From NCBI RefSeq assembly GCF_030930995.1, contig NZ_CP133217.1:1240001-1304000 (forward strand): DNA of 64,000 bases. Direction: 5' to 3'. Below the pieces are notes generated by a model. That model was given only the letters and a program-made list of their open reading frames with translations. It searched no databases and was not told where the DNA came from. Shown here in pieces: positions 9,090 to 17,830 of the stretch. Source of the DNA: Thiothrix subterranea. Its GTDB lineage: Bacteria > Pseudomonadota > Gammaproteobacteria > Thiotrichales > Thiotrichaceae. Every line of letters starts with the position of its first letter. Position 1 is the stretch's first letter. The position numbers and the translations under genes are program-made.

Positions 9090-9115
9090 TAAAGGGCATT
9101 CAGCGTATTACCCCC

Positions 9116-10780
9116 TTACAAATTCCGCAACTCTTTCCGCAAAATCTTGCCCACATTGCTCTTGGGTAATGATTCCACAAACACGATTTGCTTCGGGCAT
9201 TTGTACGCGGAAAGTTCTTTACGGCAATACGCTTTGAGTTCTTCACGCGTCAAACTGTCGTCTTTTTTTACCACGAAGGCTTTAACAATTTCACCGGAAT
9301 GTTCATCTTTTACCCCGATAACCCCGGCTTCCAACACGTTGGGGTGGCTTGCCAGTACGTCTTCGACTTCGTTGGGGTAGACGTTGAAACCGGAAACCAA
9401 CACCATGTCTTTTAAGCGATCGACTAGCTTGATAAAGCCGCTTTCATTGATAACGGCGACATCACCCGTGCGCAACCAGTCACCTGACATGACCTTGGCG
9501 GTTTCGTCGGGGCGTTGCCAGTAACCCTGCATCACTTGCGGGCCGCGTACCCACAATTCGCCTGCTTCACCCACGCCTAATTCATTGCCATCAAGGTCGC
9601 GGATGGAAATGTCGGTAGACGGAATCGGTAAACCGATCATGCCGTTGTAATCCGTCAAATCTACGGGATTGATGGCGACAGCAGGAGAGGTTTCGGTCAA
9701 GCCGTAAGCTTCCAGCAAGGTCACGCCGGTTAAGGCTTTCCAGCGTTCGGCGACTGATCTTTGCACTGCCATGCCGCCGCCTAGCGCAATTTTGAGGCGT
9801 GAAAAATCGACTTTTTGCAGATCAGGCTGATTCAGCAGCGCGTTATAGAGCGTGTTGACACCGGTGATGAAGGTAAACGGTTCGTGTGCCAAGTCTTTGA
9901 TGAAAGCAGGCAAGTCACGCGGGTTGGTAATCAGCACGTTCTTTGCACCCATTTTCAACGCAAACAAGGCATTCGCCGTCAGCGCAAACACATGGTACAG
10001 CGGCAGCGCGGTAATGAATATTTCTTCACCAGCCAGGAGGTCTTCCGTTGTCCATGCTTCCGCTTGCAGCATATTGGCAATCATATTGCGGTGGGTCAGT
10101 ACCGCGCCTTTGGCAACGCCGGTTGTGCCGCCAGTGTATTGCAGAAAAGCGGCATCCTCATGTTGCGGTTGCGCATCGGTGAAGCGTTGCGCGTATTGTT
10201 TGCCCAGTGTCAGCGTCTGATTGAAGCTAATGGCTTCCGGCAGGGTGAACGCGGGAACCATTTTTTTCACGTATTTCACCACCGCATTCACCAGCAGCGA
10301 TTTGGGGAAACCCAGCAAATCGCCAATTTCGGTGGTAATGATGGTTTTAATGCCAACCTCATCCATCACGCTTTCCAGCGTATGCGCGAAATTGACGAGG
10401 ATCACAATGGCTTTTGCCCCGGAATCCTTCAACTGGTGTTCAAGCTCACGGTTGGTGTAGAGCGGGTTGGTATTGACCACCACCAAACCCGCCCGTAATG
10501 CCCCGAATAGCGCAATCGGGTATTGCAGCAGGTTGGGCATCATAATGGCGATGCGGTCGCCGGGTTTCAGCCCCGCACCGTGGATGAGGTAGGCGGCAAA
10601 CTGTTTGGTCAGGCGGTCAACTTCCGCATACGTTAGGATTTTACCCATATTGCTGTAGGCAGGGCGGTCGCGGTATTGCGCCACACTGCGCTGAAACAGA
10701 TCCACCAGCGAACGGTATTGATGGGTGTCAATCTCTGCCGGAACGTGTTTGGGGTAGCTTTGTAGCCATAACTTTTCCAT
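9116..10780 (-). CDS. fadD: Long-chain fatty acid-CoA ligase FadD
   Basis: A 554-residue ANL-superfamily acyl-CoA synthetase with YTGGTTGVAKGAVL near residue 213 (phosphate loop), GLTETSPAV near 358, the DWLRTGD hinge region and a C-terminal PKSNVGKILRK with the catalytic Lys. It activates long-chain fatty acids for beta-oxidation. A very strong AGGAGGAGG lies just before ATG 10780. It follows the fadN-like gene by 32 bp, so fadA, fadN and fadD form one functional set. Confidence 0.93.
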   Translation of the reverse strand: MEKLWLQSYPKHVPAEIDTHQYRSLVDLFQRSVAQYRDRPAYSNMGKILTYAEVDRLTKQFAAYLIHGAGLKPGDRIAIMMPNLLQYPIALFGALRAGLVVVNTNPLYTNRELEHQLKDSGAKAIVILVNFAHTLESVMDEVGIKTIITTEIGDLLGFPKSLLVNAVVKYVKKMVPAFTLPEAISFNQTLTLGKQYAQRFTDAQPQHEDAAFLQYTGGTTGVAKGAVLTHRNMIANMLQAEAWTTEDLLAGEEIFITALPLYHVFALTANALFALKMGAKNVLITNPRDLPAFIKDLAHEPFTFITGVNTLYNALLNQPDLQKVDFSRLKIALGGGMAVQRSVAERWKALTGVTLLEAYGLTETSPAVAINPVDLTDYNGMIGLPIPSTDISIRDLDGNELGVGEAGELWVRGPQVMQGYWQRPDETAKVMSGDWLRTGDVAVINESGFIKLVDRLKDMVLVSGFNVYPNEVEDVLASHPNVLEAGVIGVKDEHSGEIVKAFVVKKDDSLTREELKAYCRKELSAYKCPKQIVFVESLPKSNVGKILRKELRNL

Positions 10781-10812
10781 TTCCTCCTCCTCTTGCCCGT
10801 GTACCGGGCGCT

Positions 10813-13104
10813 TTAATTCCGCAACGGTTTGCCCGTTTCTAATAAGTGACTGACTCGCGCCAAGGTTTCAGGGTTGCGCACCAGTTGCATGAATTGTACG
10901 TGTTCCAATGCCAGCATGTCGGTTTCGCTCAGCGTTTCGGTGATGTCGGTCTCACCGCCGCTGAGCACAGTGGCTAAGGCGTGTGCGACGACGGCATCGT
11001 AAGGCGTGGCTTTGCCTTGCGCGACAAAATCGTTGACGGCCATTTCCATGGCGATACGCGCCGTTGCGCCGGGTAGGTGGAATACGGGTGGTTCAGGCGG
11101 TTGGTAGCCGTCGATCATTGCCAGCGCACGGGCTTTGGCATCGGCAAGCAGCCGGTCACGGTTCATGGTAATGCCATCGTGGGGGCGCAGGAACAGGTAA
11201 TCGCGGGCGGCTTGCGCGGATTTCGCCACGGTTGCCATGCTAATGATTTCAAAGCATTTCAATACGGGGGGCAGGAATCCGCCGGGGCGTTTGGGGAACT
11301 GTGTCCAACGGTGCAGCATTTCTTTGCAGCCACCCCAACCGGGAATCAGCCCCACGCCGGTTTCGACTAAGCCGACGTAGGTTTCGGCGTGGGCTTGCAG
11401 CGCGTCGCAGTGCAGCAGGATCTCACAACCACCACCTAACGCCATGCCAGACGGTGCGCCAATCACGGGGAAGGGGGCGTATTTGAGGGCTTGGTAAGCG
11501 CGTTGTCCGGCACGCACGATATTGTCGACTTCATCCCAGCCGCCGAGTTTAGCCGCAAACATGAGCAAACCGAGGTTTGCTCCGGCGGAAAAATTGCTGC
11601 CTTCGTTGTAAATCACCAGTGCTTGGTGGTGTTGCGGGATGAAGGCGACGGTTTCCTCGATCATTTCCAGTATTTGCGGGTCGAGGGAATTCATTTTGCT
11701 GTGGAATTCCAAGCAGGCTACGCCATCGCCAATGTCCCACAGGCTGGCGGCATCGTTGCTCAGTAAGGGTTCGGCATGGCGTTTGAGATCAGCGAGTAGC
11801 AAGACACCGGGGGGGCGTTGCAAGGGGCGGTAGGTGCCGTCGGGTTGGAGGTAGTGGGTTGCATTGGCTGCTTGCCGATAAAACCCCTGTTCCCGCGCTT
11901 TTTCCAACAGTGGCGGAATACTCACGCCATCCGCTGCCAGCCGTTGCGCAAACGCCTCTGCTCCCAACTGGTCGATCAGTTCAAACGGCCCGAATTTCCA
12001 GTTGTAACCCAGTTTCATCGCGGTATTGACGGCGCAAATATCGTCGGCAATGTCAGGCACGAGTGCGGCGGCGTAACGCAGGGTTTGCGAGAGTACCCGC
12101 CATGCATATTGCCCACCCTTGTCGGGGTGCGCAATCAAGGCGGGTAAGCCGCCGTCGCGGGCGGTTTTCACGCTGTCGAGTTTGGCGGGTTGCGAGATAC
12201 TGTATTCGCCGGTTTGTAAGTCAATGGATTCTTTGATTTTTGCGCCGCCGTCACGATTGAGCCGGTAAAAACCGCCTTTGCCTTTGCGCCCGGTATAACC
12301 GGTGTCGATCATGGTTTGAATCAGCGGTGGGATAGTGGCTTTTTCTAGCAAGGCATCGCCAGCGGGCAGGCTGCGGTTCATGCTACGCATTAGGTGCGGC
12401 ATGAGGTCAATACCAACTAAATCGGAAAGCCCGAATACGCCGGTTTTGGGAATGCCCATGGGTTTACCAACCACAGCATCGGCTTCCTCCACCGTTAAGC
12501 CCAGTGCAATCGCTTCCTGTATCGCGGTTTGTATCCAGAAAATGCCGATACGGTTGGCGATGAATCCGGGGGTATCCTTGCAGGCAACCACGCCCTTGCC
12601 GAGTTTGTGGTCGCAAAATTGGGTGATGGTTGCCAGTGCGTCTGGATCGGTTTGCGCACTGCTGACGATTTCCAGCAAACGCATGTAGCGCGGCGGATTG
12701 AAAAAGTGCGTGATGATGAAATGCGCGGCGAAATCTTCCGGCAAGCCTGCGACCAATTCGTGCAGCGGAATCGAGGAGGTGTTGGATGAAACCACTGCAT
12801 CGGCACGGCGCACGTTTGCCAGTTTGCGGTATAAATCTTGCTTAATGGCGAGGCGTTCGACAATCGCTTCAATAATCCAATCGCATTGCGCGAGGGCGGG
12901 CAAGTCGTTTTCAATCGTGCCGGGGGTAATCAATCGGGCATTTTTGGGGTGCACCAAGGGCGCGGGGTCGGCTTTCAGCAATTTGTCGAGGGTGGGGGGG
13001 GTGAGGTCGAGCAGCAGCACCGGAATACCGGCGTTGGCGATGTGTGCGGCAATGCCAGCGCCCATGACACCCGCCCCGATAACGGCGACTTTCTGGATGT
13101 TCAT
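10813..13104 (-). CDS. Bifunctional 3-hydroxyacyl-CoA dehydrogenase / enoyl-CoA hydratase, FadN-type
   Basis: A protein of about 763 residues starting MNIQKVAVIGAG at ATG 13104. The N-terminal part is a 3-hydroxyacyl-CoA dehydrogenase with the GAGVMGAGIAAHIA NAD-binding loop at residues 9-22, then the dehydrogenase C-terminal domain. The enoyl-CoA hydratase/isomerase domain is C-terminal (GMALGGGCEILLHCD near 570). This order is that of Bacillus FadN, the reverse of enterobacterial FadB/FadJ. It should catalyse the hydration and oxidation steps of beta-oxidation. The start overlaps the fadA stop by 4 bp, so the subunits are coupled. Confidence 0.9.
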   Translation of the reverse strand: MNIQKVAVIGAGVMGAGIAAHIANAGIPVLLLDLTPPTLDKLLKADPAPLVHPKNARLITPGTIENDLPALAQCDWIIEAIVERLAIKQDLYRKLANVRRADAVVSSNTSSIPLHELVAGLPEDFAAHFIITHFFNPPRYMRLLEIVSSAQTDPDALATITQFCDHKLGKGVVACKDTPGFIANRIGIFWIQTAIQEAIALGLTVEEADAVVGKPMGIPKTGVFGLSDLVGIDLMPHLMRSMNRSLPAGDALLEKATIPPLIQTMIDTGYTGRKGKGGFYRLNRDGGAKIKESIDLQTGEYSISQPAKLDSVKTARDGGLPALIAHPDKGGQYAWRVLSQTLRYAAALVPDIADDICAVNTAMKLGYNWKFGPFELIDQLGAEAFAQRLAADGVSIPPLLEKAREQGFYRQAANATHYLQPDGTYRPLQRPPGVLLLADLKRHAEPLLSNDAASLWDIGDGVACLEFHSKMNSLDPQILEMIEETVAFIPQHHQALVIYNEGSNFSAGANLGLLMFAAKLGGWDEVDNIVRAGQRAYQALKYAPFPVIGAPSGMALGGGCEILLHCDALQAHAETYVGLVETGVGLIPGWGGCKEMLHRWTQFPKRPGGFLPPVLKCFEIISMATVAKSAQAARDYLFLRPHDGITMNRDRLLADAKARALAMIDGYQPPEPPVFHLPGATARIAMEMAVNDFVAQGKATPYDAVVAHALATVLSGGETDITETLSETDMLALEHVQFMQLVRNPETLARVSHLLETGKPLRN

Positions 13105-14228
13105 GACACTGCCTCCAGAATCGTGGCAATGCCTTGCCCGCCGCCGATGCATTGGGTGGCAAGCGCAAATTGTTTGCCTTCGCGTTGCAGCAGGGCAGCG
13201 GCTTTGCCGGTAATGCGTGCGCCGCTTGCACCGAGGGGATGACCTAAGGCAATCGCGCCACCATCGAGGTTGAGCTTACTTTCATCCAGCCCAAGGTCGC
13301 GGATGCAAGCGATGGCTTGTGCGGCAAAGGCTTCGTTGAGTTCGATAATGTCGAGATCGGCAAGCGTTAAACCGGCACGTTGCAGGGCTTTTTGCGTGGC
13401 AAGCACCGGGCCGATGCCCATTATATCGGGGGCGCAACCGGAAATGGCGATGCTGTGAATCCGTGCTAACAGAGGTAAGCCGTGTGCACGGGCGAAGGTT
13501 TCGCTGCATACCAGTGTGGCGGATGCGCCGTCGGTAAGCGGGGAGGCGGTTCCGGCTGTTACCGTGCCATGTTCATCAAATGCCAGTTTCAGACCGGTAA
13601 GCGTTGCAGCGGTGGTGTCGGGGCGGATGCAGCCGTCTTGCGTGACTGCGCCAACGGGAATGATTTCAGCGTTAAAATGTCCGGCAGCTTGGGCAGCAGC
13701 GGCTTTTTGCTGGCTGGCAACCGCGAAGGTTTCTTGTTCTGCGCGGGAAATACCGTAACGTTTGGCAAGGTTTTCGGCGGTTTGCCCCATGCTGATGTAG
13801 GCAGCGGGCAGCTTGGCATACAAGGCAGGATTGGGTGAGGGGTTGAAGCCGGTCATGGGGATGCGAGTCATGGATTCGACCCCGGCACAGATGAACACAT
13901 CCCCCGCATTCATTTGGATTGCCCCCGCTGCTTGGTGAATGGCTTGCATTGACGAGCCGCAAAAGCGGTTGACGGTGACACCGCCAATGCCGAGCGGCAA
14001 CTCTGCCATCAGCGCGACTAGCCGTGCCATATTGAAGCCTTGTTCGCCTTCGGGAAAGGCGCAACCGAGAATCAGGTCTTCAATCGCGTGGGGGTCTAGG
14101 TCGGTTTGGGCTAATAAACCACGAATGGCGGCGGTCGCTAAATCGTCGGGGCGAACCTTGGCGAATGCGCCTTTGTGGGCGGGGGTAAAGGGAGTGCGGG
14201 CGTACCCGGCAATCACAACGCTCTTCAT
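13101..14228 (-). CDS. fadA: Acetyl-CoA C-acyltransferase (3-ketoacyl-CoA thiolase)
   Basis: A 375-residue thiolase. The acylated Cys is in NRFCGSSMQA (about residue 90), the catalytic His in GGAIALGHPLGASGAR (about 333) and the second Cys in CIGGGQG (about 362). It performs the last, CoA-dependent cleavage of beta-oxidation and is the first gene of the fadA-fadN-fadD set. A lone tnpB element ends only a few bases upstream of ATG 14228, so the original leader and promoter have been displaced, and no good ribosome binding site is visible there. Confidence 0.93.
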   Translation of the reverse strand: MKSVVIAGYARTPFTPAHKGAFAKVRPDDLATAAIRGLLAQTDLDPHAIEDLILGCAFPEGEQGFNMARLVALMAELPLGIGGVTVNRFCGSSMQAIHQAAGAIQMNAGDVFICAGVESMTRIPMTGFNPSPNPALYAKLPAAYISMGQTAENLAKRYGISRAEQETFAVASQQKAAAAQAAGHFNAEIIPVGAVTQDGCIRPDTTAATLTGLKLAFDEHGTVTAGTASPLTDGASATLVCSETFARAHGLPLLARIHSIAISGCAPDIMGIGPVLATQKALQRAGLTLADLDIIELNEAFAAQAIACIRDLGLDESKLNLDGGAIALGHPLGASGARITGKAAALLQREGKQFALATQCIGGGQGIATILEAVS

Positions 14229-14244
14229 CTAAAATCGCGAGATA

Positions 14245-14265
14245 CCCCTGCCTTCAGGCATGGGG
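14245..14265 (+). repeat. Left-end hairpin of TnpB element 1
   Basis: CCCC-TGCC-TTCA-GGCA-T-GGGG: a short stem with a bulged T, about 17 bp from the fadA start codon. It mirrors the right-end hairpin in form, as in IS200/IS605 subterminal structures. Confidence 0.65.
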
Positions 14266-14391
14266 AGGGAAGCGTCTTATGCTAACTTCCTCCTCAATAA
14301 AGCAGCGGTTTGATAGCGGCTACCTCGCTTCCTCCGTTTGGCTTGCTATCAGTTGTTGAGTATTCACAGAAAGCCATCTATGATGTGAAGC

Positions 14392-15543
14392 ATGAAAACT
14401 AAACGCGCCTACAAATTCCGGTTCTACCCTGACGAGCAACAAGAACAGTTGCTTGCTCAGACGTTCGGGTGTGTGCGCTACGTTTACAACAGCATCCTGC
14501 GTTACCGCACAGATGCGTACTACCAGTCTCAGGAGAAAGTTGGCTACACTGTGGCAAACGCCCGCTTGACTGCCATCAAACAATTGCCTGAACTGGCTTT
14601 CCTGAACGAAGTATCCAGCGTTCCGCTGCAACAATGCTTGCGTAACCAGCAGACTGCGTTCAAAAACTTCTTTGAAGGACGGGCGAAATACCCCGCCTTT
14701 AAATCCAAGAAGCACCGCCAATCGGCTGAATTCACTTACCGCGCATTCACTTTTAAAAGCGGTGAATTGAAGCTGGCAAAGTGCGACAAGCCGCTGACTA
14801 TCAAGTGGAGTCATCAACTTCCATCTGACCCCACTACTGTTACCGTTTCCAAAGACCATGCAGGCAGGTACTTTGTGTCTTGCCTGTGTGAGTTTGAGCC
14901 CACGTTGCTGCCCGTTACCGATAAGAAGGTTGGCATTGATGTGGGCATCAAGGATTTGTTCGTCACTTCTGACGGTTTCAAGTCCGGCAATCCCCGCCAC
15001 ACCGCAAAACATGCGGCTAAACTTGCGAAGTACCAACGCCGTCTTGCCAAGAAGAAACTCGGTAGCAAGAACCGGCTGAAAGCCAAACGCAAGATTGCCC
15101 GTGTTCACGCGAAAATTTCCGATTGCCGGTTGGACAACTTGCACAAGCTGTCCCACAGATTAGTTAACGAGAACCAAGTTATCTGTGCTGAAAACCTCGC
15201 TGTGAAGAACATGATTAAGAACCCGAAACTAGCCAAACATATTGCTGATGCAAGTTGGGGTGAGTTCACTCGGCAGCTTGAATACAAGTCTGGCGGGCAT
15301 GGCAGGACATACGTTGAGATTGGGCGGTTCTTCCCGTCCAGCAAACGCTGTTCCTGTTGTGGGTTCGTGAAAGAAAAACTACCGCTGGACGTGCGGTCGT
15401 GGGAATGCCCTGAATGTGGCGCAACCCATGACCGTGACGTAAATGCAGCGCGTAACATTTTAGCCGTCGGACTGGCGGTGTTAGCCTTTGGAGACAATGT
15501 GAGTGATAACGGCATTTCGGTGTCTTTGTCCAGTTGTCGATGA
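14392..15543 (+). CDS. tnpB: RNA-guided endonuclease TnpB (IS200/IS605 OrfB)
   Basis: A 383-residue TnpB starting MKTKRAYKFRFYPDEQQ. The RuvC-like catalytic acids are intact: Asp in VGIDVG (about 180), Glu in CAENLAVKNM (about 268) and Asp in DRDVNAARN (about 352). The zinc finger CSCCG ... CPECG lies between the last two. TnpB is a guide-RNA-directed DNA nuclease that helps such elements persist. It appears complete. A long open frame on the opposite strand is its antisense shadow. Confidence 0.92.
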   Translation: MKTKRAYKFRFYPDEQQEQLLAQTFGCVRYVYNSILRYRTDAYYQSQEKVGYTVANARLTAIKQLPELAFLNEVSSVPLQQCLRNQQTAFKNFFEGRAKYPAFKSKKHRQSAEFTYRAFTFKSGELKLAKCDKPLTIKWSHQLPSDPTTVTVSKDHAGRYFVSCLCEFEPTLLPVTDKKVGIDVGIKDLFVTSDGFKSGNPRHTAKHAAKLAKYQRRLAKKKLGSKNRLKAKRKIARVHAKISDCRLDNLHKLSHRLVNENQVICAENLAVKNMIKNPKLAKHIADASWGEFTRQLEYKSGGHGRTYVEIGRFFPSSKRCSCCGFVKEKLPLDVRSWECPECGATHDRDVNAARNILAVGLAVLAFGDNVSDNGISVSLSSCR

Positions 15544-15552
15544 ATTAGGAAT

Positions 15553-15573
15553 CCCCCGGCTTTAGCCGTGGGG
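15553..15573 (+). repeat. Right-end hairpin / reRNA scaffold end of TnpB element 1
   Basis: CCCC-CGGC-TTTA-GCCG-T-GGGG, followed by AGTTGTCAA. In characterised TnpB systems this region is the 3' part of the guide RNA scaffold, with the guide taken from the flanking DNA starting about 15583. Confidence 0.65.
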
Positions 15574-15686
15574 AGTTGTCAAGCTTGATCCTCCATCGGT
15601 ACGGTTTTATTTTTTACTTGTTATTGTTGATACTAGAACTCGGCATTAGTTGCGTCAAATCAATGCGGTATTTGTGGTGTTATGGT

Positions 15687-16154
15687 TTATGCCTCGGCGG
15701 GGTGCAGCATGGCGTAGTGGGGAACGCCTTCTTCCAAATATTGCTCGCCAAGGGTGATAAAGCCGAGGCGGGTGTAGAACGTTTCGAGGTGGGCTTGGGC
15801 GCTGATGCGGATGGCTTGTCCGGGGTAGAGACGGGTGCAGTGGTCGATGGCGACTTGCATAATGCGTTTGCCAAGACCTATGCGCCGGTATGCGTGTGTG
15901 GTGATGACTCTGCCAATGGCGGGTTCGGGGTATTTTTCGCCGGGGTCGAGGATGCGCAGGTAGGCGGCGAGCTTGCCTTCGTGCCAAACGGTTACATGCC
16001 AAGCGTGCAGATCGTGGAGGTCGGTGTCGGCGCAGCAGATGCGTTGCTCGTCGATGAAAACGGTTTGTCGCGCCAGCATAATGGCGTGGAGTTGGAGGGG
16101 AGACAGGGTTTCGAGGCGGTTGCAGTGGAATTCTATATTATTAGTTGCGTTCAT
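15687..16154 (-). CDS. GNAT N-acetyltransferase, ElaA-like
   Basis: A 155-residue GNAT-fold protein. RQTVFIDEQ and the aspartate-rich DTDLHDLHAWH region fit the ElaA subfamily, IGRVITTHAYRRIGLGKRIM (about 80-100) carries the acetyl-CoA pyrophosphate loop, and FYTRLGF and the EGVPHYAM ending are typical. The substrate is unknown. It is transcribed alone, away from the glycosylation operon. Confidence 0.85.
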   Translation of the reverse strand: MNATNNIEFHCNRLETLSPLQLHAIMLARQTVFIDEQRICCADTDLHDLHAWHVTVWHEGKLAAYLRILDPGEKYPEPAIGRVITTHAYRRIGLGKRIMQVAIDHCTRLYPGQAIRISAQAHLETFYTRLGFITLGEQYLEEGVPHYAMLHPAEA

Positions 16155-16316
16155 GGGATTAGGTTTTCCTGTGCCGAAATTGCATCACCATTCATCAGTT
16201 TTTATATCGCGATTATCTGTATTGTTAATTAGTATGACCCTAAGCAAGGGCGTGATGCTACCCGCTATTGCCGATCCCGTGAATACTTTATAACGATAAT
16301 CCAAGGGAGAATGCTT

Positions 16317-17825
16317 GTGGCAACCCCAAAGCCCAGCAATACGCCTTATGTGTTTTTCATCGCCATTGCGTGCGGTGTGTTGTTTTCTGTCGCCATGCGT
16401 TTGATGCTCAGTTTTAACGGCGGGCATATCGACGAATACGATTATTTGTTTGTCGGCAAGCAATTGCTGGCAGGTGAAGCTTGGGGGACGTATTTCTACA
16501 TTTTTGGCTCGAATTTGAACTGGTACATCCTCGGTATCGGCGAATCTCTCGGCGGGTTAAGCGGGGCGCGAGCCGTGGCTGGCCTGTTTGGGTTATTGTC
16601 ATTGGTGGGCATGTATCGGTTTGCGCGTCAATTGTTTGATAGCGTGGCGGTGGCTTGGTTGAGTGTGGTGTTATTGGCGATACAGGCAACGCATATTTTC
16701 ATCAGTAAGTTCGCTACTTACGACATTATTGCCTTGGCGTTTTTCAGCTTGTCGCTTGCCCCCTTATTGCGGGCGTGCCGTCAGGAAGGTCGAGCGCGTT
16801 ATCTGGCGTTGTTGGCAGCGGTGGTATTGTGTGGGTTGGCTGTCACCAGTAAATACATTGTGGTGGTGTATGTGCCGTTGCTGACTTTGGTGGCGTTGTG
16901 GCTATCCCCGGTGGTGGGCGTTTGGTTTGGCTTGGGCATGAGCGTGGTGTTGGGCGCGTATGTTGGGTGGCATTGGCAGGATTTGCAGGGGTTATACCGT
17001 GTCCAGATCCAAGGCACGCACGGGGTTAATGCTAATTATGCGTTCATTTTGCGGATGGAAACGTTGTATTTGGCACTGCCCCTGTTGTTGTGGTTGGGGG
17101 CATTGGGTTGGCAGGTGTGGCGGTGGCGTGCGCAAGCCTTGCGTGATCGTACCACGCTGATTTTGTTGGTATTACTGGTGTTGGCGTTACCCTTGGCGGC
17201 TTACCATTTGCACGGGCAGAATATGATTTCACTGTTTAAGCATCTGGTGTACGGGCTATTTTTCCTCGTACCGGTGATGGCGTGGTTGCTGTGGCAAGGC
17301 TTGCAACATTTCCAGTTCAAACCGCTGGCGCAAGCGGTAGCGGCAGTTCTGGTATTGGGGATGGCGTGGCTGAATCATGGATTTTTGCGTGAGATGGAAA
17401 CCGCTTACCCAGATGTCCGCCCTATCATCACGACAATGGCGACGTTGCCATTGGATGAAAATGTCACCATTGCCAGCGAAGATCCGTATTTAATGCGTTA
17501 CCTCGCGTTTGGTCAATTGCCGCAGAATCACATTAAAGAATTGGGCTGGATCGACAACAATCGGGATGGCAAATACGAGAAAAAAGATGCGATCGAAGCG
17601 GTTTGGGATAGCAAGTTTACCTACGTGTTCCTCAATAACCTGATTCAACCCAAAGCCAATCAGGATCTACGCGGGGTTATGCTCAGCCGGGGTTATGAAA
17701 AGCTTGTGGAAATCCCTTGGCAGACTGCGCCGGTGATGAGTAGCCGGAACAGCGGGGTATTAGAGCTGTACAAAAGTACCCGACCGCCACGCATTCCGAC
17801 CAACGACGATGCGATGTTTAAGTGA
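16317..17825 (+). CDS. GT-C/GT39-like polytopic glycosyltransferase (ArnT/PMT type)
   Basis: About 502 residues with roughly a dozen membrane segments. The first periplasmic loop contains GGHIDEYDYLFVG, the acidic pair expected for GT-C enzymes that take a sugar from a polyprenyl-phosphate carrier. The C-terminal about 130 residues are soluble and probably periplasmic. GGGAG sits 7 bases before GTG 17 codewords from 16317 and only 1 base before ATG 16311, so GTG 16317 is the preferred start. It is the first gene of a five-gene operon (GH31, two SMR proteins, GT2) and would be the transferase step. The acceptor is unknown. Confidence 0.8.
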   Translation: MATPKPSNTPYVFFIAIACGVLFSVAMRLMLSFNGGHIDEYDYLFVGKQLLAGEAWGTYFYIFGSNLNWYILGIGESLGGLSGARAVAGLFGLLSLVGMYRFARQLFDSVAVAWLSVVLLAIQATHIFISKFATYDIIALAFFSLSLAPLLRACRQEGRARYLALLAAVVLCGLAVTSKYIVVVYVPLLTLVALWLSPVVGVWFGLGMSVVLGAYVGWHWQDLQGLYRVQIQGTHGVNANYAFILRMETLYLALPLLLWLGALGWQVWRWRAQALRDRTTLILLVLLVLALPLAAYHLHGQNMISLFKHLVYGLFFLVPVMAWLLWQGLQHFQFKPLAQAVAAVLVLGMAWLNHGFLREMETAYPDVRPIITTMATLPLDENVTIASEDPYLMRYLAFGQLPQNHIKELGWIDNNRDGKYEKKDAIEAVWDSKFTYVFLNNLIQPKANQDLRGVMLSRGYEKLVEIPWQTAPVMSSRNSGVLELYKSTRPPRIPTNDDAMFK

Positions 17826-17830
17826 TGGGC

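Larger units (their letters stand above)
14232..15582 (+). mobile_element. Lone TnpB element (IS200/IS605 type, no TnpA)
   Basis: A tnpB gene is flanked by two hairpins of the same design: four C, a 4-bp stem with a 4-base loop, a bulged T, and four G (14245-14265 and 15553-15573). The right side ends in TTGTCAA (to 15582), matching the right end of the second tnpB element in this window (ATGTCAA on the minus strand). No transposase tnpA is present, so the element is non-autonomous. The left boundary is approximate. Bases after 15582 would be the guide part of the reRNA (omega RNA) made from this end. Confidence 0.75.

Noticed and set aside
9815-10498. 227-codon open frame antisense to fadD
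   Set aside because: The sense protein is a complete FadD; the antisense translation is low-complexity in His, Gln and Arg.
14320-15156. Long open frame antisense to tnpB
   Set aside because: It mirrors a well-supported TnpB on the other strand, has no ribosome binding site and no family signature.
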